Below, piece after piece: positions 1 to 5,403 of a DNA stretch of 7,271 bases. The notes under the pieces were generated by a model that was given only the letters and a program-made list of their open reading frames with translations, was not told the DNA's origin and made no database searches. Made by a program: the position numbers and the translations under genes. Location: the NCBI GenBank assembly GCA_002392325.1, contig DGGS01000195.1, forward strand, positions 1-7,271. The letters are read 5' to 3'. Origin of the DNA: Bacteroidales bacterium UBA3868. GTDB lineage: Bacteria; Bacteroidota; Bacteroidia; Bacteroidales; WCHB1-69. Positions within the stretch are counted from its first letter, which is position 1, and each line of letters begins with the position of its first letter.

Positions 1-1802
1 AAGATGCCGCCCAGACCGAAGAAGATCTGATGGCCGAACTTGTCATCGCGAATAGCGCCAATATAGACGTCCGTACCGTCCAGCATCGGGTACATCTCCA
101 CGGCGTAGGTCTCAGGAATGACGATAAGACGGTCAAACTCCTTGGCCACCGTATCCAAATCCTTGACACCCAGCGTCACACCGCCCACATCAGACTTGTG
201 CAAAGGACCCACGACCTTCATCACCAAAGGCACTTCTTTGGAGCAGCCGACCTCTTTGGCGAATGCCAAGGCATCCTCTTTCTTGGAAACTTCCACAGAC
301 TTTTTGCGGGAGATGCCGGCAGCGTCCAGAAGTTCATTATAATCAGCGATTTCCAGATAACCGCTTTCGCACTTGTCGATGGTCCTGCGGATGCGAGCCA
401 CATCCACCTGCGGCAACTCCACATGCTCGGGTTGCGGTTTCGGGGTATTCCACACTTTGACGAGGGCGTTGCCCAACACACACTCTTCCGGGAAGTTGAT
501 GCGTCCCTTAGCGATAAAGTCCTCAATCTCCTGTTTCACATTGATAATGGAAGGCAAAACAGGGAAAATGGGTTTCTTGCAAGTCTTCATCTTCTCGTCA
601 AGCAAGTCGTAAACCTCCTTGTTGGAGAAGAGGCCGGGGGAACCGAAAATCACGACGGAGAAATCGATATCGGTATAGTCGTTCTCCACGGCGTCGATGA
701 TATAGCCGAGTTGTTCGGCGGTACCCGTGGCGAGGAAGTCAATGGGATTACCCACGGAGGAGCCGGGGAAGAGTTTTGAAAGCAATGCTGGGCTGGCGGG
801 GTGATCCTTAAGCGGGGGCACTTCCATGCCGCCGTTGCTCAGCACATCGGTCAGCATCACGGCGGGGCCGCCTGCGTGCGTGATGACGGCGCAGCGTTTA
901 CCCTTAATTTCAGGGTGCATGAAGACGGCGCAAACGGTGGTGAGTTCCTGACGGTTGTGGCAGCGCACAATGCCGGCTTTCTGGAACAGGGCATCCACGG
1001 CAGCGTCGTTGGTGGCCAAGGCACCCGTGTGCGACGAAGCCGCACGCGAGCCGGCAGCCGAGCCGCCCGACTTGATGGCCGCTATCTTGCATCCTTTGTT
1101 GATGAGGTTGCGGCTATGTTTCAGCAATCGTTGCGGATCACCGATTTTCTCCATGTAGAGCATGATGACATGACTTGACTTTTCAGGGTCGAAAGTCTCA
1201 TCCAGATGTTCCAACACATCCTCGATGCCGAGTTGCGCGCTGTTGCCCACAGCCCAGACACTATTGAACTTCAGGCCGTTGCTCATGCCGTATTCTTTGA
1301 TAAACACGGCGGTGGCGCCGCTTCCCGTGATGAAATCCACACCCTTGGGGTCAAGGCGCGGGATCGGTGTATCGAAACAGCCGCTGTAGTTGGTGTTGAG
1401 AAATCCCGTACAATTGGGGCCGATGAGCGAGCCGCCCACGGCGTTGATGGAATCCACAATATGTTTCTCGATGGCAGCGCCCTCGGCGTTCTCTTCGGAG
1501 AATCCGGCACTGACAATGATGAAACCTTGGGTTCCCTTCTGCTGTGTCAGCACATCCACCGTATGGGCGCAGAACTTGGCCGCAATGCAAAGGATGGCAC
1601 AATCAACTTGCGGCAGGTCTTCCACCTGCTTGTAGCACTTGATGCCTTGGACCTCGTCTTCTTTGGGATTCACGGCATAAACTTCGCCCTTGAAGGCGCT
1701 CTCCAACAGATTTTTCAGGGCCTTGCCGCCCGGTTTGTGAATGTCACTTGACGCACCGCACACCACGATGCTTTTAGGGTTGATGAGTTTGGGGTTAATC
1801 AT
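1..1802 (-). CDS. ADP-forming acetate/acyl-CoA ligase, fused alpha-beta chain (3'-partial)
   Basis: The minus strand reads open from ATG at 1802-1800 to the left edge: 600 complete codons, no stop. The protein begins MINPKLINPKSIVVCGASSD, a nucleotide-binding-like CoA-binding domain (about 1-140) with a GPNC motif at Cys131. A ligase domain follows with SHTGAL, whose His258 matches the phospho-accepting histidine of the alpha part of NDP-forming acyl-CoA synthetases. After a proline-rich linker near 451-465 comes an ATP-grasp region with LHKSDVGGV, whose His535 matches the second, beta-side phosphohistidine. The family interconverts acyl-CoA + ADP + Pi and acid + CoA + ATP, in the cytoplasm, so fermenting cells can make ATP from acetyl-CoA or similar thioesters. 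The substrate cannot be read from sequence. Fused members are usually about 690-700 residues, so roughly 90-100 residues lie off-window. No promoter or Shine-Dalgarno is evident before the ATG. Co-transcription with the gene 86 bp upstream is plausible. Confidence 0.93.
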   Translation of the reverse strand, partial: MINPKLINPKSIVVCGASSDIHKPGGKALKNLLESAFKGEVYAVNPKEDEVQGIKCYKQVEDLPQVDCAILCIAAKFCAHTVDVLTQQKGTQGFIIVSAGFSEENAEGAAIEKHIVDSINAVGGSLIGPNCTGFLNTNYSGCFDTPIPRLDPKGVDFITGSGATAVFIKEYGMSNGLKFNSVWAVGNSAQLGIEDVLEHLDETFDPEKSSHVIMLYMEKIGDPQRLLKHSRNLINKGCKIAAIKSGGSAAGSRAASSHTGALATNDAAVDALFQKAGIVRCHNRQELTTVCAVFMHPEIKGKRCAVITHAGGPAVMLTDVLSNGGMEVPPLKDHPASPALLSKLFPGSSVGNPIDFLATGTAEQLGYIIDAVENDYTDIDFSVVIFGSPGLFSNKEVYDLLDEKMKTCKKPIFPVLPSIINVKQEIEDFIAKGRINFPEECVLGNALVKVWNTPKPQPEHVELPQVDVARIRRTIDKCESGYLEIADYNELLDAAGISRKKSVEVSKKEDALAFAKEVGCSKEVPLVMKVVGPLHKSDVGGVTLGVKDLDTVAKEFDRLIVIPETYAVEMYPMLDGTDVYIGAIRDDKFGHQIFFGLGGI

Positions 1803-1888
1803 AAAATATTTAGGTTAAAAGGGTGAATGGGGCAAATGGGGCACAAGGAGTGAATGGGAATCACTGAACCCTGTTCCCTATCCCCTGA
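1803..1888. other. 86-bp spacer with short direct repeats
   Basis: This gap separates the stop of the charged-repeat gene from the start of the CoA ligase, both on the minus strand. It holds two copies of GTGAATGGG (1823-1831 and 1850-1858, 27 bp apart), further ATGGGGCA-like words between them, and a CCCT-rich stretch at 1869-1886. A 5-bp stem AGTGA/TCACT (1849-1853 with 1861-1865) is too weak to call a terminator. No TAnnTTTG promoter for the ligase gene was found here. Confidence 0.5.
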
Positions 1889-2524
1889 CTACTTATTCAT
1901 TTTCTCACGAACTTCGGCCATGAACTGTTCGGCGTCAATGCCCAACTCATTGGCTTTCTGGATGAGTTCTTGTTCTTCTTCCGGAGTGATCACGCCATCC
2001 TCGATAATGCGGGCCACCATGCAGTCCAAACCATCGAGTTTCTCTTCCTCAGCATCAGTATTTTCAGGGGATGCCTGGAATCTGGCAGCGGCTTTGGAGA
2101 GGGCGGGAATGCCGGCAATCTTGCCGAGAAGGCCCTTCACTTTTCTGTTATAGAAATCGGAAACTTCACCGCCGAACTCTTTCGCTTTCTCCACCACAAC
2201 ATCTTTCGCATCGCCCACTTTCTCAGCGAACTTACTGTCTTTCACATCCTCTATGACATCGCGTGCTTTGTCGCCCACATTCTTAGCTGTTTCGGATACT
2301 TTCTCAGCAAACTTGCTGTCTTTCACATCCTCTATGACATCGCGTGCCTTGTCGCCCACATTCTTGGCCATTTGGGAAACTTTCTCACCATATTCCGACT
2401 CTTTCACATCATCAATCATATCGTCCACCTTATTAGAGACCGTTTTTGATGATTTTTTGAAGAAATTCTTGATTTTCAGGAAGAATCCTTGTTTTTCGGG
2501 GGCTTGTTCATTCATTTCTGCCAT
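1889..2524 (-). CDS. Charged helical repeat protein (LEA/apolipoprotein-like), function unknown
   Basis: A 211-residue protein starting MAEMNEQAPEKQGFFLKIKN and ending in TAG. It has no signal peptide, membrane span or catalytic motif. Residues 13-27 form a basic, Phe-rich, probably amphipathic helix. Residues 29-109 are three 27-residue repeats, the second and third sharing VGDKARDVIEDVKDSKFAEK almost exactly, the first degenerate. Another helical stretch (109-130) follows. The C-terminal 48 residues contain IIEDGVITPEEEQELIQKA, resembling the short 'DG-x-I-T/S-x-x-E' helical motifs found at the ends of many Bacteroidota proteins (TerB-like or SHOCT-like). The Lys/Asp/Glu-rich repeats recall LEA, YtxH/DUF883-like or apolipoprotein helices, which suggests a cytoplasmic surface- or membrane-binding or stress-protective role; this is inference only. 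A second Met at residue 4 could also serve as start. The gene is divergent from the sensor kinase and its own promoter-like elements lie at 2569-2599. Confidence 0.85.
   Translation of the reverse strand: MAEMNEQAPEKQGFFLKIKNFFKKSSKTVSNKVDDMIDDVKESEYGEKVSQMAKNVGDKARDVIEDVKDSKFAEKVSETAKNVGDKARDVIEDVKDSKFAEKVGDAKDVVVEKAKEFGGEVSDFYNRKVKGLLGKIAGIPALSKAAARFQASPENTDAEEEKLDGLDCMVARIIEDGVITPEEEQELIQKANELGIDAEQFMAEVREKMNK
2198..2440 (-). repeat. 81-bp (27-codon) tandem repeat, three units
   Basis: Three in-frame units encode residues 29-55 (2360-2440, degenerate), 56-82 (2279-2359) and 83-109 (2198-2278). Comparing 2219-2299 with 2300-2380 by eye gives 73 of 81 identical bases. The first 50 bases of that comparison are nearly perfect and divergence is concentrated at one end. 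The period is exactly 81 bp, so unit gain or loss would keep the frame. Confidence 0.9.
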
Positions 2525-2568
2525 AATGATATAATTTTAAAGGTTGGTGATATTGGTTAAACAAGTTG

Positions 2569-2599
2569 CAAAACTAACTATTTTTTGCGAGATTTCAAA
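2569..2599 (-). promoter_or_regulatory. Promoter of the charged-repeat gene (Bacteroides-type)
   Basis: On the minus strand TAGTTTTG (2576-2569) matches the Bacteroidota -7 consensus TAnnTTTG exactly. TTTG (2599-2596) lies upstream with a 19-bp spacer, the canonical -33 spacing. Transcription would start near 2562, leaving an AT-rich leader of about 40 bases before the ATG at 2524, with no Shine-Dalgarno, as is common in this phylum. Confidence 0.62.
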
Positions 2600-2618
2600 A
2601 AAATAATTTTTATTTTTG
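2584..2618 (+). promoter_or_regulatory. Promoter of the sensor kinase-regulator operon
   Basis: TATTTTTG at 2611-2618 is a full match to the -7 consensus TAnnTTTG and is preceded by an A/T-only stretch. The nearest TTTG (2584-2587) is 23 bp upstream, longer than the usual 19, so the -33 box is doubtful. A start near 2625 would give a leader of only about 14 bases before ATG 2639 and lies downstream of an in-frame ATG at 2585, which argues against that earlier start. Confidence 0.5.
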
Positions 2619-2638
2619 CAAAGTTAAAAACAGAGGTG

Positions 2639-4606
2639 ATGAAAAAACTGTTCGCAATTGCCTTTCTGCTCGTTCCGAGCATTCTCTTTGCCGCAAATGT
2701 GGATACCCTTTACTCCAAATACCAGAAAGGCGGCAACAATCAGGGGCATTACGCCCAACAACTCATCCAGATTTTCATAGATGAGGAATATTACAATCAT
2801 GCCATTGACCCCCGGTTCAAGGAAGACCGGAAAAACGCCCACATGTTGGTTTCACTGGGCATGGCAAACCATTATTACATGAAAAGCATGTTCCCGGAAT
2901 CCATCAAGTGCGGAAAAACGGCTGAAAATGCCGTTCCCAAGGACTCGCTTCGCTGGTTTTCCGAATGTTATGAGATATTGAATGTGGCCTACCAGCGGAC
3001 TGGAGATTTCTCCTTGGCGCTACAATATGCCCAAAAGGACCTCAACATCGGCAAAGAACTGAAAGACAAGAAGATTCAGAGCAGCGCGCTCAACTCACTG
3101 GCCGCCATCTATTATGCCACTGAGCACATGGACGAGGCCCTGCTTTACATCAACCAAGCCATCGATTTGGAGCGCGACAACCATTCCGACCAGGGAAAGG
3201 CGCTGGCCATCCGGTTGGGCATCAAGTGCGAGATTCTGGCCAACATGCATCGCAACGAAGAGGCGCTGGAATGCATAAACGAGGCGCTGGAACTTGACAG
3301 AAAGGCAAACCGTACGGAAAAAGTCGGCATCCGGCTTTCGCAAAAGGCAGACATACTCATCTCCCTGAAACAATGGAGACAATGCAAAGACATCTGCCTG
3401 CAAGCCCTTCAGATTTTTGAGAAGACCCACAACACCATCGACAAAATAATCACACTCAAGCAATTAGGCATTTGCGAAACGGAACTCAACGAGTTTAACG
3501 AAGCCGAAAAGCACCTTCTTGAGGGTGAGCAGCTTTGCAAGGACATCAACTTCAAACCCCTGCTTTGGCGCATTCAAAACCACTTGTACTTGCTTTACAA
3601 GAAAACCTATGATTTGAACCGCGCTTTATTTTATCTTGAAAAGAGTTCCCAAAACAAAGACTCCCTCAACAAAGAGGAATACAAGAAGCTGGTCAGCGAG
3701 TACCAGGTGAAATACGAGAACTCCGAGACCGAGCAGGAACTTGAGCTCCAGAAAGTGAAGTTGCACAACCGCAACTATGTCATCTTCGCACTCACCAGCG
3801 TGATGGCCCTCATTCTCACCATTGCCATTTCCTTGTATTTCCTGGCACGCGCCCGCAAGAAAAGGAACATCGAGCTTACCAACCTGAGTGCCCAGCGCGA
3901 CCGTATCTTCTCCATCGTGTCGCACGACTTGAAGAATCCGGTGGCTTCGCAAAAGCAGGTGCTGAATTTCATCTGCGACCATTATGATCAAATTGACGAT
4001 GTCACGAAAAAGCAGCAATTGACCGCCCTCAAGCAATCCAACGAATCTCTTAGCGAACTATTAATCAACCTCTTGGAATGGGCGTCATGGGAAAGCGGAC
4101 GATTGCCTTTCAAACCTATCCGCATCGACTTGAACTCCGTGTCCCGCAACAGTATCCGTCTGGTAGAGGGGCAAGCCAAGAAAAAGAACATCACCATTGA
4201 GCAGAACATTCAGGAAAACAACTTCATCAATTCAGACATCAATTTTGTGGAAACCATTTTGAGAAACCTGCTCTCAAACGCCATAAAATTCTCATATCCT
4301 GACAGTTCTGTAGAAATATCCTGTTTTGAGTCTGCGCAAGAGAAAATCCTCTCCGTTTCAGACCACGGCGTCGGTTTGACTCCGGAGCAAATCAACACCA
4401 TCTTCACACTCCGCGGCAAATCCACTTTAGGAACGGGAGGAGAAAAGGGATCCGGCATCGGCATGGTGGTATGTCAGGAATTGGCGGAGAAGGCGCATGG
4501 CAAACTGACCGTCACCAGCGAAAAGAACAAAGGCAGCACCTTCTCACTGCATCTCCCCAAGAACCCCGATTCCGCCCAACGAATTTTCAAACATAAAACC
4601 AAATAG
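2639..4606 (+). CDS. TPR-containing membrane sensor histidine kinase
   Basis: A 655-residue protein from ATG 2639, preceded by AGAGG two bases upstream. This start gives a clean signal peptide (MKKLFAIAFLLVPSILFA, cut near 18). The in-frame ATG at 2585 would put 18 odd residues before it. Residues about 30-345 are helical tetratricopeptide-like repeats (for example SALNSLAAIYYATEHMDEAL), predicted periplasmic. A helical coiled stretch (about 342-375) leads to one membrane span at about 379-402. The cytoplasmic kinase has an H-box FSIVSHDLKNP (His429), N-box LRNLLSNAIKFS (Asn547), G1 DHGVGL (Asp575) and G2 GSGIGM (604-609), so it looks catalytically intact. It should sense an unknown signal through the TPR domain, autophosphorylate on His429, and pass the phosphate to the response regulator that begins one base after its stop. 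The H-box is of the HisKA type rather than the HisKA_3 type usual for NarL-family partners. Confidence 0.95.
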   Translation: MKKLFAIAFLLVPSILFAANVDTLYSKYQKGGNNQGHYAQQLIQIFIDEEYYNHAIDPRFKEDRKNAHMLVSLGMANHYYMKSMFPESIKCGKTAENAVPKDSLRWFSECYEILNVAYQRTGDFSLALQYAQKDLNIGKELKDKKIQSSALNSLAAIYYATEHMDEALLYINQAIDLERDNHSDQGKALAIRLGIKCEILANMHRNEEALECINEALELDRKANRTEKVGIRLSQKADILISLKQWRQCKDICLQALQIFEKTHNTIDKIITLKQLGICETELNEFNEAEKHLLEGEQLCKDINFKPLLWRIQNHLYLLYKKTYDLNRALFYLEKSSQNKDSLNKEEYKKLVSEYQVKYENSETEQELELQKVKLHNRNYVIFALTSVMALILTIAISLYFLARARKKRNIELTNLSAQRDRIFSIVSHDLKNPVASQKQVLNFICDHYDQIDDVTKKQQLTALKQSNESLSELLINLLEWASWESGRLPFKPIRIDLNSVSRNSIRLVEGQAKKKNITIEQNIQENNFINSDINFVETILRNLLSNAIKFSYPDSSVEISCFESAQEKILSVSDHGVGLTPEQINTIFTLRGKSTLGTGGEKGSGIGMVVCQELAEKAHGKLTVTSEKNKGSTFSLHLPKNPDSAQRIFKHKTK

Positions 4607-4607
4607 C

Positions 4608-5249
4608 ATGTCCTGCATCAATGTATTATTAGTGGAAGATCAGACGCTGACCCGCATGGGTATCAGTCTGGCGCTGAATTCCGGCTCGTCCAACTGCCGA
4701 ATCGTGGCCGAAGCTGGCAGTGTGCATGAGGCCAAGGAATTGCTGAAACAGTTGGAAAAGGTGGACATAGTTTTGCTCGACCTGATGCTTCCCGACGGCA
4801 ACGGCTCTGAAATCGTCCAGTTCCTGCGCTCGCGCGGGGCCGACACCAAGGTGCTGGTCATCTCTGCCGACACCACACGGGAAAACATACTCCAACTCAT
4901 CGATCTGGGCATCGGGGGGTTCATCAGCAAGTTCGCCGACATCAGCACCCTTGAGGCAGCCATAACCTCCGTCTATAGCGGCATCGAATATTACGGCAAG
5001 GACATCACGGAGATTCTGCATGCCGTAAGCACCGCCAAGGCCCAAGCGCTCGACATCTTCACCTCCCGCGAACTGGACATCATGCGGTATTGCGCCAAAG
5101 GATTGTCCGTAAAACAGATATCAGAAGAATTGAATATCAGCACCCGGACCGTAGAAAACCACAAAAACAACATTTTCAAGAAATTAGGATTCAACAGCAC
5201 CGCCGAACTCATCAATTATGTGTTTGAGCACGGAATAGTGCACAACTAG
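4608..5249 (+). CDS. NarL/LuxR-type response regulator transcription factor
   Basis: A 213-residue, two-domain regulator. The receiver domain (about 4-125) carries the acidic pair Glu10-Asp11, the phospho-acceptor Asp58 in VLLDLMLPDG, Ser86 at the Thr/Ser switch position (VISADT) and the conserved Lys108 in GFISKFAD. A LuxR-type helix-turn-helix (about 151-210) reads FTSRELDIMRYCAKGLSVKQ, then ISEELNISTRTVENHKNNIF, with the TVENHK recognition helix typical of the family. All catalytic positions are present, so phosphorylation-driven dimerisation and DNA binding are expected. The start codon lies one base after the kinase stop, indicating translational coupling and a dedicated pair. A probable target is the promoter of the fibre gene 155 bp downstream, where repeated AGTAAA/TTTACT hexamers occur. 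That link rests on position and symmetry only. Confidence 0.96.
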   Translation: MSCINVLLVEDQTLTRMGISLALNSGSSNCRIVAEAGSVHEAKELLKQLEKVDIVLLDLMLPDGNGSEIVQFLRSRGADTKVLVISADTTRENILQLIDLGIGGFISKFADISTLEAAITSVYSGIEYYGKDITEILHAVSTAKAQALDIFTSRELDIMRYCAKGLSVKQISEELNISTRTVENHKNNIFKKLGFNSTAELINYVFEHGIVHN

Positions 5250-5290
5250 CTGGTAAACAATCGTTTGTTGATAACTTTGCGTTTTCTGTT

Positions 5291-5341
5291 AAAAATAAGT
5301 AAATTTACTCATACGGAGCAATTATCCTTTTACTTATTTTT
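5291..5341. promoter_or_regulatory. Candidate operator: 13-bp inverted repeat with three TTTACT half-sites
   Basis: AAAAATAAGTAAA (5291-5303) and TTTACTTATTTTT (5329-5341) are perfect reverse complements separated by 25 bp. Within this, AGTAAATTTACT (5298-5309) is a separate perfect 12-bp palindrome. The hexamer TTTACT therefore appears three times: 5304-5309 and 5329-5334 on the plus strand, 5303-5298 on the minus strand. The right arm overlaps the -7 box of the fibre-gene promoter. The arrangement suits a dimeric LuxR-type regulator. It could alternatively be an AT-rich hairpin ending in a T-run. Confidence 0.45.
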
Positions 5342-5342
5342 G
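5335..5342 (+). promoter_or_regulatory. -7 box of the fibre gene promoter
   Basis: TATTTTTG matches the Bacteroidota -7 consensus TAnnTTTG. The 12-mer TTATTTTTGCAA around it (5334-5345) is identical to that of the kinase operon promoter (2610-2621). No TTG or TTTG stands 19 bp upstream (that position reads ATACGG), so the promoter may need an activator. The leader to ATG 5404 would be about 55 bases, with only AAGG (5398-5401) as a weak ribosome site. Confidence 0.5.
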
Positions 5343-5403
5343 CAAGGTGATATTTTCTTGTTTGGAGAAATTAATTTAGTATTACCCATAAAAACCCAAG
5401 GTT

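Noticed and set aside
30..779. Long open frame on the plus strand (249 codons)
   Set aside because: It is antisense to the CoA ligase, whose minus-strand frame is intact with both catalytic histidines. The plus-strand translation is low-complexity (His/Leu/Gly/Val-rich) with no domain. The same applies to plus-strand frames at 801-1178 and 1206-1751.
2198..2440. Possible CRISPR-like periodic repeat
   Set aside because: The units are contiguous, 81 bp, in frame inside a coding region and have no unique spacers.
2585..2638. Upstream in-frame ATG that would lengthen the sensor kinase by 18 residues
   Set aside because: It would overlap the promoter-like -7 box at 2611-2618 and place charged residues ahead of an otherwise clean signal peptide that starts at 2639.
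5254..5270. Small hairpin AACAA-TCGT-TTGTT after the regulator stop codon
   Set aside because: Only a 5-bp AT-rich stem and no T-run, so it does not qualify as an intrinsic terminator.
5272..5279. TAACTTTG, a second match to the -7 consensus before the fibre gene
   Set aside because: No TTG or TTTG at the right distance upstream and it would give a leader of over 110 bases. The box at 5335-5342 is better placed and shares its core with the kinase promoter.
5291..5341. Invertible (phase-variable) promoter flanked by inverted repeats, as found in Bacteroidales
   Set aside because: The centre is only 25 bp and the -7 box lies within an arm rather than between the arms. Inversion would leave the -7 hexamer nearly unchanged, and no recombinase gene is in view. 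An operator explains the symmetry better.
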